Source: Aspidapion aeneum (lineage: Eukaryota; Arthropoda; Insecta; Coleoptera; Brentidae). From it: DNA of 64,000 bases. The stretch is from NCBI GenBank assembly GCA_963576565.1, contig OY755042.1:9993813-10057812 (forward strand), written 5' to 3'. Position numbers and translations under genes: made by a program. Below are positions 46,570-58,221 of the stretch, in pieces (within the stretch, counting starts at the first letter, position 1; each line of letters opens with the position of its first letter). The notes beneath the pieces were generated by a model. It was not told the origin of the DNA. It searched no databases and was given only the letters and a program-made list of their open reading frames with translations.

Positions 46570-47300
46570 TATGAAGGTAGGTAGTAGTTCCGACGACAAC
46601 AATTTTTTTGAGATAACGCCGAAAATGTGTTATTTGGGGTATTTCGTATATTAAGCCGGGATCAAACGACTCGTGTACTTGGCGAATAATTCTAAATGTC
46701 GTGTGAGTTGGTTGGTTTTCCTTTTGTGGTGGGTAAAAATGGGCCGAGTCAAAGGGCTCACGATTATTCGTACATTTGCCAATAACATACATGTCTATAC
46801 TATATTAATATATGTCGTACTTGTAAATTGCACTCGTCGTGTGAGCGCCCTGCTTGCTATCGCAATTCACAAAGCTCGTATACTTGCCAAGTACGCAAAT
46901 AATTGTGTATTTGCCAAGTACAAGAGTCGTTTGAGCCCGCCTTTAGCAATATCGTCGTTCTGTGTGTGAATGTGTGTATGTGTCTATATTATTTCTGTCC
47001 GTAATACGATAGCTCCTAAACCGCTTACCCGATTTTCACAAAATTTATTAATGCTAATGACAGCTTTTTGACAAATAAAAAGTTTCAAAAATGCTTCTTA
47101 ACTTCTTAACGGAGCATCGTTTCAATATGCGGCTTTCGGAATATAGTAGAATACATTTTGCTCAATGACTTGTGTTATAACCAAAAACTTTGTAAAATCT
47201 TTAGTTTCTGAGATATTTACAAAAAACTGTTTTCCTGGCTGATATATGGCTTCACTTGAAGTGTGCTAATAGGCTAGCTAGGAAGGTATCAGATCCGTCA
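46570..47300. repeat. Host repeat of the element at 46652
   Basis: In complement it matches 21325-21525 (GAGATAACGCCGAAA, then ATATCGTCGT, GTGTGTGAATGTGTG, CTAAACCGCTTACC). Further right it joins the 35755 family (AATGCTAATGACAG to TAGCTAGGAAGGTA). It shows that these two repeats belong to one larger element. Confidence 0.7.
46652..46946. mobile_element. 295-bp MITE nested in a dispersed repeat
   Basis: TTAAGCCGGGATCAAACGAC and TAAAGGCGGGCTCAAACGAC (complement of the right end) continue into CTTGTACTTGGC(A/G)AATA. It interrupts the host repeat between its TTGGGGTAT and CAATATCGTCG segments, which are close together in the copy at 21420-21480. Confidence 0.85.
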
Positions 47301-47702
47301 TGGATCCATTTATTTCCTTTATGAATTCCCAAGAGGGGTGGGGTAGTGTTAAAGAAAAATTGACGACTTTTCTAATTATCAGTTTCTTTCTGCCCTTTCA
47401 GAATGGATTAATAAATTTCTTGATTTTTTTTTTAAATAAAAGTACATATCAATCATAATTAGTTAATAGTTAGAACTTTTAGTTTATGGAACCCTATAAT
47501 AAATAAACATACCTTACAGTTCATACCAGTATTTTTGAAACAGCTTTTTACAACTTTTTTTCATTGGCCTATGCTATTTGTTATGTTAAACAGCTGATAA
47601 CTGTCAAAAAGTTATCTCAAAAATTATGATATAGAGATTAAGTACGTATTTGAAAAATGCAAGCTAAAAATTAGAAAATAAATTTAGTCCCCGCATAAAC
47701 GA

Positions 47703-48830
47703 AATAAATCATGGATTGCAACAACTACAGAGGAATTTCAGTAACCAGTACTCTAAGTAGATTGTACGGTAGGATTCTAAAATTTAATAGAGAATGATTT
47801 GCATGAACAAGAAGAAGAAGAGCAAAGTGGGTTTCGTGCAGGCAGATCTTGTAGTGATAATGTTTTTTGTCTTAAACAAGTAATCAAAGGGTCAAAATCT
47901 AAAATTGAAATTGGAAATCGACTTTTAAAAGAATTCCTGGTAACAAAAGGCTTAAGACAGGGATGTTGTATCTCTCCAACTCTTTGTAAAATATATATCG
48001 CAGTAGCTCTAAAAAACTGGAAACGTAAAGAGCACGGCTAGGAAGACAACTGAACGACCGATTTACCATATACACACTAAAGTTTGCTGACGACCAAGTA
48101 ATTGTAGCTAATGATAAAAAAGACATGGAGTATATGATAAGAAAGTTAATGGAAGAATACCAAAAGTGGGGATTAACAGTGAACGTGGACAAGACACAGT
48201 ACTTATGTATTGGAAACGAATTCAGTGAGAAGTAGAACTAGACAATGGACAAGTAATATCTCCATGCAATGAGTATGTATACTTGGGTGTCACATTTGAT
48301 AAGACAGGAACAGACTGTAAAGAACTGGAAAAAAGAATAGTAAAAGCAAAAAAGGTTATTGGATGTCTTAACAGTATTTTATGGAGCAGAGAGATAAAAA
48401 AAAATGTAAAATTTAACATATATGAAACAATGGTGAAAAGCACGCTGTTGTATGGAATAGAGACTTCTCGCGTAACAGAAAAATACAAAACAAAAATGGA
48501 AAGTGTCGAAATGGATGCAATAAGAAGATCAATGAGAATATCTAGAACAGATCACATAAAAAATGAGATCATAAAAGAAAGAATGGGAATCGAAGGAAGC
48601 ATAACGGATGACATCACTAAAAGACAACTGATATGGTACGGCCATGTACAACGGATGAACGACGAAAGATTACCAAAGCAGGTCCTAGAATCGCAACCAA
48701 TAGGGCGCAGAAAAAGAGGGCGTCCTAAACTAGAATAGCAACAGTCAATCCAAAGATCAATGAGTCAAAAAAATCTGACAGAAGGAGGTGGAGAATAGGC
48801 GTCGCACAACGTAGAAAAACGTTCTAAACC
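47703..48830 (+). pseudogene. RTE-like non-LTR retrotransposon, copy C
   Basis: It starts at NNYRGISVTSTLSRLYGRIL, the N-terminal part of RT. After FRAGRSCSDNVFCLKQVI the segment with the AYDTVP motif is missing (about 220 bases), and it resumes at KGSKSKIEIGNRL. The catalytic KFADDQVIVAND is present in another frame, and the C-terminus GRRKRGRPKLE is followed by a stop and a further small deletion. It lies between the enolase and esterase genes. Confidence 0.88.
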
Positions 48831-49822
48831 GACTAAATAAAAAACAATAATAAACGAAATAAAGCATAATATCAGGAGCGAACTGATGACCGCTTACACT
48901 TTTGAAACTAACCAAAAGTTTTGCATTTGGTACCATTTTTCGCGAAAATTTTTGGTCTGCAGTAACTTTTTTCTTTAAATGATTTTATTTATCTACAGTT
49001 TTTGCTTTAACGAAGGATTTCCTTCTGTGGAGCTACTTTTGCAAAAATTTTTTCAAAAATTTTAGCTGGTGGAGCCTTCTCTTCCTAAACGTAGTTTTTT
49101 TTTTTAATTTTCCCATTCATTTTTTCCAACAAGTACTAAAGTTTTCGCCTGCAGAACCATTTTTTTTTCTCCAAAAAGTACCTTAAATTTCCGCGGCGCG
49201 TTTTTCTCTAAAAAGTTTTTTAAAATTTTTACCTGCGTCGCCATTTTCCCGTTACATTTAATAAAAAAATTGGCGGCATGATTTTTGCCGAAAAGTTCGT
49301 AATTTTTCTCAAATTTTTGCCCAAGGAGCAATTTTTTTCAACTTTCCCGTAGTTCATTTATATTGCTAATTATGCAATTTGTTCCTTTGTTTTAAGGAGT
49401 GTTTAGGCAACCGACCACACATACCTCCTCCTCCCAGCTCATGTAGGAGTATTTTTCGCATTATATAGGTTAAATTTGGGTATCGAGCCCCCCAAAATGA
49501 TCAAGCTAGTTGTGCCCCTGAGCATATGTAAAAGAAATACAGTGTGGACGTAAAAAGCCACCTCCCTGTTAACTTTTGAACGGAATGAGGTATCAACTTC
49601 AAACAAAAAGCATGTTAAATGGTATCAACTTTGATACTTTCTGACGTATTGCTTTGAACCGTGGTGTGAGCGTAAGACCATAAGGTCACTAACAACGTTA
49701 AACTCTTAAATGAGAAGGGGGGTCGCGTGTGACACACCGTTTAAGAGGTATTTTAATTCTCTAATCAAAAAAATAAAAAGTTATAAAATCGGTTATAAAA
49801 CACTCACGGAGTGTGTATATGT
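48831..49822. other. Intergenic spacer
   Basis: No gene. About 48950-49330 contains many TTTTT and AAATTTT words with CCTTCTGTGGAGC and TGGTGGAGCC; I see no consistent repeat unit. Confidence 0.4.
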
Positions 49823-49975
49823 CATGGACGCACCCGGGCCCCGCCCCCCCCCCCAACCCTTAGATTTTTTTACATATTTTCGACATATTTCAGCAAAAAA
49901 CACAAAAAATAGCTTAATATTAACATCATCATGAGGCTTCGCCCCCCCCCAAGACATATTCCTGGGTGCGTCACT
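49823..49975. mobile_element. GC-ended hAT-type MITE with exact target duplication
   Basis: CATGGACGCACCCGGG on the left, CCTGGGTGCGTCACT on the right, and GTATATGT exactly duplicated at 49815-49822 and 49976-49983. Confidence 0.92.
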
Positions 49976-49989
49976 GTATATGTTTATAG

Positions 49990-50470
49990 TGTTTGCCAAT
50001 GTATTACCAATTTTGAACGAAATCGGACATACTTAGATGGTCCCCTTCCACCCTCTTCAAAGGGGTTGGGAGTTGACAACTTTAAACCATTATAATATTG
50101 TATTGGCACTGTAACTTATAATAACTATAATTCAACAACAAATTTGATGTTGATCGGATATGTACAAGTTGGTCAAAATTGTCTTACCAGATTTTCCAAG
50201 AGGGAGGGGGCGTCACTTTCACAATTTTAAAAATCAAATTAAAAATTCTTGATCCCTATCCCCAAAAGTCCCTGCATACCAATTTTGAACGATATCGGAC
50301 ATATTTAGATAGTAGCCCCTCTCCAGCATTCTCAAAGGGGGGGAGCTGGGAACTTGTTGTCATCGGAACTCTAAGTGTGTACCAAATTTGAAGTTGATCC
50401 GATGTCTAGATGTGGGTTAAAACTGAGTTAAAATTGAGTGTCGCACTAGAACCCTCATAAACCCATTGAG
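49990..50470. repeat. Diverged tandem pair of about 250 bp
   Basis: Two blocks share ACCAATTTTGAACGA(A/T)ATCGG, AGATGGTCCCC or AGATAGTAGCCCC, TTCAAAGGGG / TCTCAAAGGGG and ATTTGA(T/A)GTTGATC. The unit boundaries are unclear. Confidence 0.6.
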
Positions 50471-50480
50471 GCGGTCAGAG

Positions 50481-50534
50481 TAAGGTCACTCATTGTCAAG
50501 TCAATAAAGCTTGTCTTTACGATGAGTGTCCTTA
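50481..50534. mobile_element. 54-bp hairpin micro-element with exact 8-bp duplication
   Basis: TAAGGTCACTCATTGTCAAG and, in complement, TAAGGACACTCATCGTAAAG, joined through an AAGCTT-containing centre. GGTCAGAG is exactly duplicated at 50473-50480 and 50535-50542. The element is essentially only inverted repeat. Confidence 0.92.
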
Positions 50535-50644
50535 GGTCAGAGCCAGTGTCGGAGTGTAACTTAGTCATGGTATGCGTCGAGGCGAAAGGGAAAATTGTGG
50601 AATAAGCAAATAATTAAATAAAAAATGTTTTTATTTAAGATGTA

Positions 50645-50650
50645 TTTATT
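50645..50650 (-). terminator. Polyadenylation signal of the esterase gene
   Basis: An AATAAA on the - strand about 70 bases after the esterase stop; a second lies at 50630-50635. Confidence 0.6.
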
Positions 50651-50717
50651 TTTTTTATTTTTAAGGAAAGGCGCGCGGCTATACGGCCTTAAAGAGCAGC
50701 CGCCCCTGATTATTAAT

Positions 50718-50901
50718 CTAAAATGTTATAATAACATCTGAGTAATTGTAATAGACTTGATCCCAAGCAGCGTTTTCTTTTACTTTGTGGTTCGGCCTTA
50801 ACGTTAAAGTATCCCCAATATCCAAAAAGTGAAGGTTGGTTGGAGTTACTTTCTCCCAAGTTACATTTTGTAAAAGTGAATCAGGTTCGGGGGTAGGATT
50901 C
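50718..50901 (-). CDS. Carboxylesterase, last exon
   Basis: Terminal exon of an insect alpha/beta-hydrolase carboxylesterase. From the acceptor at 50902-50903 it reads NPTPEPDSLL then QNVTWEKVTPTNLHFLDIGD and ends WDQVYYNYSDVIITF before the stop. The NPTP start, the W-x-x-V-x-x-x-N-LHFLDIG pattern and the W-D-x-(V/I)-Y are the standard C-terminal part of insect carboxylesterases. The first base completes a Leu codon begun in exon 54931-55063. The length from NPTP to the end is normal. Confidence 0.9.
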
Positions 50902-51356
50902 CTAAAAATTAAACATTTAATTATTTGGCGCAATAAGTCTGTTTTATAACTGCTCGACAACGCAGCTCGTCAAGCTTTTTTTTCTAACATTTTTTTTACT
51001 ATTCCTATACAATTCTCTGTAAATTGTCAAATAAAGAAAATAAACGTATTCTATTTTATTTTCTTCTAACCCCGGTATATTTTCATTGGAATCCTAGTCT
51101 CCCTTCATTATAAATTATCTGGATCTCGTTGTGTTTCTCTAGCAATGTCTTCGGCATCTAGTTTATCTGTACTTATCAAATTTTTCATATTTTCGTTCAG
51201 AATTTATTCATTGTCCTTTATTTCTAATTTCCTTTCGTTTAGTTTGATAGGATTTCGGGAAAAGTAATCTGCATTCTTGTGGTCACCAGACTTCCTGTAT
51301 TTTATGACACAGTCAAATCCAGATAGAAATTGTACATATCGTAACATTCTTGATGC

Positions 51357-52308
51357 TTTGTTTGAAACTCGTAGACAATGATTGTGTAGATATAAAATTT
51401 CGGACAAAGACAAACCACTGTATATAGGAAACCTACACACACGGGACAGTACCTAAATTTTAAGTCTAATCATTCTGTTGCAACAAAACAAGGAGTTATA
51501 AGAAGTTTGTATTTAAGAGTCGTAAATATTTGTAGTAATAATGAAGAATTAACCACAGAAATTAACAACATTAAAAAGGACTTACAACAGAATGGTTATT
51601 CCGAGAAATTAATAAACTCAACGATATTTAAAATTAAAAACAAACTAAATGTACCAAATTCTCAAAATAATAATCCGTTAGGTGTTATTAACATTCCATA
51701 TGTTCAAGGGATTTCAGAAAACATAAGACGAATAGCTAAACACTATAATATAAAAACAGTATTTTCTTCGGGAAATACGATAAGAAGTTTTGTAACTAAA
51801 ACAAAACCAGACAATCCCTCAAATAATAAGGAATGTATTTACCAAATCCCGTGTGAGTGTGGTAAATCATATGTAGGTGAAACGAAACGCCCTCTTCAGG
51901 TTAGAGTAAATGAACATCTAAAAAGTACCCAATTAGGGGATATTGAAAAATCATGCATGGTCAAATGATCACAGTATTCAGTGGTCAGAAGCTAAAGTTT
52001 TACATAAGGAGTCGCATTGACGAAAACGAAAGTTTATTGAAGCTGCGTTTATAATGCAGAATAAAGAAGTTTTCAGTCAACCAACACGGACATACCAAAC
52101 ATATGGAAACCACTCCTTAAGGAAAACAGGCGTCTTACGATTAAAAAGGGGGCGGGCCGTCACACCTGACTGCACACCAAGTAGTATAAGTAGTAGCCTA
52201 GAGACTAGATTGTTTAGTTTACACTTGATAACGGTTAGAGATACTTACTAACCGAAACGTCGTGTTTTAAAATAAATAAAGACAATGGAAGTCCGAAATT
52301 TTATTTCT
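51357..52308 (+). mobile_element. Penelope-like element fragment inserted in the gypsy relic
   Basis: ATTCTTGATGC is duplicated exactly at 51346-51356 and 52309-52319, and the gypsy reading frame picks up on either side, which defines the insertion. It encodes ITTEINN-like helices, FKIKNKLN, PYVQGISENIRRIAKHY and a GIY-YIG endonuclease (ECIYQIPCECGKSYVGETKR then VRVNEHLKS). Inverted segments containing AAATTTCGGAC near the left edge and GTCCGAAATTT near the right edge fit the inverted, partly repeated ends known for Penelope insertions. It is 5'-truncated. Confidence 0.88.
52223..52266 (+). ncRNA. Possible degenerate hammerhead motif at the Penelope 3' end
   Basis: A stem GGTTAG / CTAACC is followed by GAAACGTCG, and preceded by TTGATAAC, a variant of the hammerhead CUGAUGA core. 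Penelope-like elements are known to carry hammerhead-like motifs near their ends. The core differs at two positions, so catalytic activity is doubtful. Confidence 0.45.
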
Positions 52309-54930
52309 ATTCTTGATGCTGATAGGACTGGCATTTCTTTAGAAGGGTTGAAAATTGTAGTTAATGGTTTATTGTCAACGACTGATGTGAATTTTCATCT
52401 GTATATAAAGTGCATCGTCTTTTTACATGCCCAATAAATTTCTGTGGCTTCCTTGTCAATTTGACTTTAGTGTTTTTCAGCCTTTGTTAGTGATCTTGAA
52501 ATAAATGCTCCACGTCTTTGAGATACATTAGGTAGCCGATGCGATAGTACACCCGACAGTCCAACAAGCCTAGCGTCAGCTGCGAGAAGAATTAGGAGAT
52601 TGGGTTTATCAGGCATGAGTACCCTTTTACTGGACATTTCTGCTTTTGCTTTTTGAAATGTTTTTCGGATTATGAAGACCATATGAATGGCCTGTCCTTT
52701 TAAAGTAAGCTGGTTAGAGGGTGAAGAAAGCTTTTGGAATAAATTTTGCATATTACATAACCATTCCAAGAAATTGATGTACCCCTACATTTTATAGGCG
52801 TTCAAATGTCCAAGATATTTATATTCGTTTCCAACAAATTTACATTTGTCTCTGTTTATGTAAAGATTAAATTTTATAAATTTATTGAGGACTGCGATTA
52901 ACCGCGATTTACATTCCTAGATTGGACTACCTTGCATCAGAATGTCGTCAAAGTAGGCTATGGCTCCCTCCATGTCTTCTATAATCTGATCTATATTCTT
53001 GTGCATCTCATTGGGAGGTGTTTTGATACCAAAAAACAGTATTTTAACTAGATATGTTCCTCTGTGAGTAGATATTGCCTAAACTTTACTACTGTCGTTG
53101 TCGACAGGTACATGTAAATAAGCCTTGTAAACGTGATGATTGCAAAAAATTTCACCATCATTAATTTTATTGAAATGGTCTTCGATTCTCGGAATCGGGT
53201 AATTGTTTTGTAGCTAATTGTTTACTGTTAATTTATAGTCGGCACAAATTTGGATTTTGCCTGTATTTCTTTTTCGTATGACAACCAAAGATGTACCCCA
53301 TTCTGAGTAATTATATTTTTCAATAACTCCTTCTTGTTCAAGTCGGTCTAATTCAAGGTCAACTTCAATTTGTAAAGCATACGGAACTTGTCTGGGCTTA
53401 ATGAAAGGCGGTTTAATATTAGGTTCTAATTTCAATAAGTATTTTGGAAATTTTACTCCTGGTTTACAAACTTCTACAAAAATTTCATTTGGACTGGAAT
53501 TCGAATTTATATTTTGTACAATTTTTATGTTTCTGGAATTGATTGAAGTTCCTGGTAGTTCATAATATTTAATTTGCCACCAGAATTGTTTTACCATAAT
53601 CAGGAACTAAATAAATATCTCCTTGAAATTGTTTATTTTGGTAGGAAACTGATACTTCTACAACACCAAGTGGTTTGAATGACTGTTGTGTGTATGACGT
53701 GACCTTTACTGATGTTGACTTTAGATCTAAATTTAGATTTCGTTTATCGTAATCAGATTTTGACATGACTGTTACGGGACTCCCTGTATCACATTCAAAG
53801 GACACGATCCTGTCTTGAATGAACACTTCTATCAGCATTTTAAGTTCACAAGCGGAGGTAATCGAAATTTCAGGTATAATTCTCGATTTTGTATTACTGC
53901 TTCCTCTATTGATAATGTAAAGAAAACCACTTTTTTAAAAATTGACCCCTCATGAATAAAAGTAAATATTAAATCCCGAGGTTTAAAAAATGCATTTGAC
54001 TTCCCAAAAATAAGAATTAAAAGGGTTTTTTTAACCCTAAGGAATTATACAGGGTATCATCGAAAGGGGGAGAAATCAAACAAAAAGGAGTTAGAGGCGG
54101 GTAAAGGACAAGAATAAAAATATATGTTTTATTTAATGGCCTAAAAAACAAGACAAATTAAAAAAAATTATATCGAGGAAGTTTTTGCTAACTCGGAAAA
54201 ACTAGTTTTACAAGGAGCTAATTTTTAAACGTGGATTCGTTTTTCAAAAACTATGCAAGTTTTACAGAAAAAGGTACCATTGTGGCAAGTCGCTTAGAGC
54301 AAGGGTTTTCAAAAATTGAAGAAAATTGTTTGCTAAACGCGTATTTGATAAAAATGTATAATAATACATTATTGATTTATTAAGATAGTACTCCTGAAAT
54401 TAATAAAAAAAGTTTCACCCCAACCTACTCTAGCCTAACCGTATTTAACTCCTTTATTATGTATTTTTTTGAACCATGTTTATAGGAACTTTAGTACTAT
54501 TTTTCTTCGAAATATTTTATCCCATTAGGATAATACCCTGTATCTTTAGTTATTAAACTTCAATTAAAATTAATCGATTTTAGTTAGTGTGTGTGCTTAA
54601 GACCACACGGCAGTGTTAAGTTCAACAAGGCGAAATTAATAATATTGGCCCATAACATATTTTGCAAAGCGGACCGAACCAAAGTCTTCTGTGAACTGGC
54701 CTTCATCTGCATCATCATATCGATCGCTGAATGTCTCATGTCGATCATAGTTAGTCGACTCGAGCCGATTTCACCCGAATGAGCGTTACATAGCCGAGCC
54801 TGACGGCTCAGTTCACTTCACTACCCACAAAAACTGCTAAACCCGCCTAAAGAAGTTTACACTTCAAAAATCGCAAAACCGATCCACACATACAAAGATA
54901 ATATATCTTTTAATAATTATTGTAACTTAC

Positions 54931-55063
54931 AAATATTTGGCAAAATTAGTCCACAACTTTGTAAATCTTTTTACGGTGAGTCTATCAGCATCTGTTATGA
55001 TTGGATACAACGGCATGTTCCACAGATGAGGCACGTCATCAAAATGGGCAACTTTTCCTCCCT
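54931..55063 (-). CDS. Carboxylesterase, exon before last
   Basis: Acceptor at 55064-55065. Two bases complete a Glu codon, then GGKVAHFDDVPHLWNMPLYP, which carries the catalytic His (the V-A-H-x-D-D motif), and DRLTVKRFTKLWTNFAKY, which runs straight into the NPTP of the last exon. The donor is GTAAGTT. The His pocket is intact. Confidence 0.93.
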
Positions 55064-55282
55064 CTAAAAAAAAGAAGTCATATTCACTGAAGTTCGCGAA
55101 CCCGTTTATAATGAACACTCGCTTATAGCAAACCCCGTTCAAAATACCCAAAAAATTTTTAGATATACTCGTACAATATGTCTTTTTATAGTAAACCTTG
55201 GATATAGTGAATCAGTTTCCGTGCAAACTTCGAGTTTACTATAGCCGGAGTTTACTGTAATATATACCAAGATCCATGGTGG

Positions 55283-55481
55283 CAAGCGCGGATTTGAGGG
55301 GGGGTAACGTGGTAATTACCCCCCCCCCCCTCTAGAACAAAAACTATGCACTTTTTGTTATTGATTAAATGGAAAATAGGCGAATTACCCCCCCCCGCCC
55401 CTAGAAAAAAAATTATATTGCAAATAATTTTTTCCTCGATTATTACCCCCCCCCCAGGATTTTCACCCAGATCCGCGCTTG
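55283..55481. mobile_element. AAGCGCGGAT MITE with exact target duplication
   Basis: CAAGCGCGGAT and ATCCGCGCTTG ends, with long C and G runs inside. CATGGTGG is duplicated exactly at 55275-55282 and 55482-55489. It lies in the esterase intron between the exons at 58089 and 54931. Confidence 0.92.
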
Positions 55482-56114
55482 CATGGTGGATATTTTTTAC
55501 ACCTATGTAATATATACATTTTGTTATTATTGCCTAGCTAGTTATTTCAGTTGGCAATTACAGCGTTTACCCAGAAAAGTATGGGATACCCCACCCAATT
55601 TTTAAAATAACAGTTTTTTTTCTTGCAGTCTTAAACAAAACGACTGGTAGGCTGTCACTCTTGTGGCCCAATCGCTTAAACTCACTTACCTGGCCTGTAC
55701 CAGTAGATACAAAATAGATTACCGGTCCGCCGCTGTTGTCATAATACAGTACTCGACTTCGAACGTTTAGCCTTTATGAAAAGCGTATAAAAAAGGATGA
55801 ACTTATGGAAAGCAAGAAGTCAGTGAGGGACAAAAGACGCGTATATTCAGGAGTGTTTGCCGCTGTGACTCAAAATTCATTAATAGTTTTTTATTACTAA
55901 ACAGGAGCAAGCACAGTAAGATTTCCACTTTTAAAAGACGAAGAAATAGTCATTATTATTTATTTCGTTATTTTAGCTTTAATCAGGAAACATTAAATCG
56001 AGAAAAATTCAATTTTTTAATAGTTTTAGCTTAGACAATAAGCTCTTTTATTAAAGTCGCGCTTCGCGCCGTTTGTACTCCTCGCGGCGGCTGACGAAGT
56101 CAAGTTGCTAAAAT

Positions 56115-57297
56115 AGTTCAGGCCCTACGGGGTCCGATACTGCGTTTAATGATAGAAGCAACCGATTTGGTATGGATAGGCATAAGACTCGCCCGAACAT
56201 TTTACTAAAGGGAACTACCCCTCCACCCCTGGCAGGGGGGTGGTTCCCCCCCTTAAACGTGCTTTTTGATAGTTTTTTGCTAATAACTCGAAAATAATCA
56301 ACTTTTTCAAAAATCTTCTAGAGATCATTTTTCAAGCGGATACAATTTCCTTTCCAACCATGTGCCTTAGTACCCTCTGACGGCAGTAGTGCACATTCCA
56401 TTAGCGTATGAAAAAACGGGAAAATTTTTAAAATGTTTTTTTAACTATTTTTTGTGGTATTTTTTATCCTTAACATTATTTTTTTTTCAAAAAAATATTT
56501 TTGTTTAAAAACTCATTGTATACAGTTAAATACTTATTAAGGTAGGCATGTTTTTTTTAAATAGCTGCCTTGAAATAAATATAAATGTGTTTGTAGAAAT
56601 CCTTAAATCAAACAAAAATTTTGATCATTGATTTTTGTAATTGAGTAAATAAAAATGAGAGTGAGTAAAAAATTATTTTCGGTTAGTAATAACTTGATGA
56701 ACCCCCCACAAAAGTGCTCTCTTACGGTATTTTCCCAATTATTTGCAAATTTTTAACTTGAACTCTCATTTTTATTTATTCAATTACAAAAATGAATGTT
56801 CAAAATTTTTGTTTGATTTCAGGATTTCTATACAATTAGTTTCATTTCAAGGCGGCTATTACAAAAAGATACGTCTAGCTTAATAACTATTTAACTTTAT
56901 ACAATGGGCTTATAACTAAAAATATGTGTTGAGGATAAAAAATACAACCAAAAATAGATTAAAAAGATATTTTAAAAATTTTCCCCTTTTTCGTACGCTA
57001 ATGGAATGTGCACCACTGCCGTTAAAGGGTACTAAGGTACATCGTTCAAAAGGATATTGTATCCACTTAAAAAATGATTTCTAGAATATTTTTGAAAAAG
57101 TTGACTGTTTTCGAGTTATTAGCAAAAAACTATAAAAAAGCACGTTTAAGGGGGGGGAACCACCCCCTGCAAGGGGTGGAGGGGTGGTTCCCTTTCGTAA
57201 AATGTTCGGGCGAGTCTTATGTCTATCCATGCCAAGTGTGTTGCCTCTATCATTAAACGCAGTATATGGCTGGAATCTCGGATGTAGGGCCTGAACT
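56115..57297. mobile_element. 1.2-kb foldback element
   Basis: AGTTCAGGCCCTAC opens the left arm and, in complement, the right. The arms also share GAACATTTT, AAACTATCAAAAAGCACGTT-type stretches, ATTAGCGTACG and CCCTTAGTACC. The centre is near 56700. Arm identity is high but with many small changes. No gene. Confidence 0.85.
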
Positions 57298-57643
57298 AAA
57301 AGCAGAATTACGGATTCGCAGTATTGATTATTAGTTATACAGTTCAAATGATATCTAAGACATGGCGCAACAGCAATTAAAATCAAGGTGTTTTTTGGAT
57401 TTTATTAATTGCCGTCTTTAGTCTACTCAGCCGGTAAGAGTAACGACATTAAATTGCGAAAAGAAAACCATTTTCTTGAATTGCTAACTTGACAACAGCG
57501 CTAAACTACTTATCTCTCTTAGTGTCATTTATTTAAATAGCGATCTTACTTCAATTCACATATTTTCAATGGCCAAACGATCGTTGACGAATCCTGTATA
57601 TGTAGAGGTTGCATTTGCATCTACTACCTTGTTTAAGTCTTTA

Positions 57644-57765
57644 CATTGAGTAAATAACCCATATAGAGGAACCACCAGTACCAGACGAATTTATTTCAGC
57701 GCCATCTGCCCCTCAATATGGTAAAGGTCGCCGGTGGCACCTCTATATGGGTTATTTACTCAATG
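57644..57765. mobile_element. 122-bp MITE
   Basis: CATTGAGTAAATAACCCATA then TAGAGG, and its exact complement at the other end (26 bases). The loop begins ACCACC and ends GGTGGC. A second sequence after it (57780-57955) is open, but I see no reason to call it a gene. Confidence 0.88.
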
Positions 57766-58088
57766 GTATAGCGCTGCAGCCAATCAACAGACAACTGTAA
57801 GACTCCAAATCGATCGCTCATTGGTTAAAACCTACGTCAAGCGTATCTATCCTAAATCGATGTATCTGCCAAGACAATTACCTCAGTTTAATTTCTCTTC
57901 AGTGAACTGTAATAATGATCGGCAATGCTTCCTTGCACAAGCCGGTGGCTTTTAGGACAGTCTGACTGGTGTAAGAGGCAGAAATATTAATATATCTTTA
58001 ATCAACGAATTCCTCAACACTCCTGTCCGGAATTTTTCTGAGGGCTGCCGACTTTGATCACCGGCAGCTATTATAAAATTATTCTTAC

Positions 58089-58221
58089 CATCAAGAACAT
58101 AATGCTTCTTTGACACACTTCCGTAAAACGAAAACTGGTACATGTAAACAGCGGGCATGAATTTGGATCCGATTTGTGCAGCTTTGTAGGCAGCTTTTAC
58201 ATTTATATTGTCGCTGTAATA
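58089..58221 (-). CDS. Carboxylesterase, internal exon
   Basis: Acceptor AG (CT at 58222-58223 on the + strand), donor GTAAGA. It reads YYSDNINVKAAYKAAQIGSK then PAVYMYQFSFYGSVSKKHYV. This is the region of insect esterases before the catalytic-His loop, with the usual PVYMYQFSF-type beta strand. Phase 0 in, one extra base out, matching the next exon. Confidence 0.93.

Larger units (their letters stand above)
51060..53880 (-). pseudogene. Ty3/gypsy retrotransposon relic in an esterase intron
   Basis: Read from the high end, it has a protease frame (FECDTGSPVTVMS, 53569-53838), the RT start (RQVPYALQIEVDLELDRLEQ, SEWGTSLVV, QICADYKLTVN), the RT core with stops (FGIKTPPNEMHK, catalytic AYFDDILMQG near 52965), RNase H (KAKAEMSSKRVLM, DARLVGLSGVLSH, FISRSLTKAEKH) and its end (FLSGFDCVIKYRKSGDHKNADYF split by the insertion below, then LISTDKLDAEDI). 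No LTRs were seen. It is in the same orientation as the esterase gene. Frame breaks are numerous, and it is not functional. Confidence 0.88.

Noticed and set aside
57734..57955. Possible small gene of 73 residues
   Set aside because: It starts inside the 122-bp MITE and shows no signal, domain or splice context; an intron of the esterase gene on the other strand covers it.
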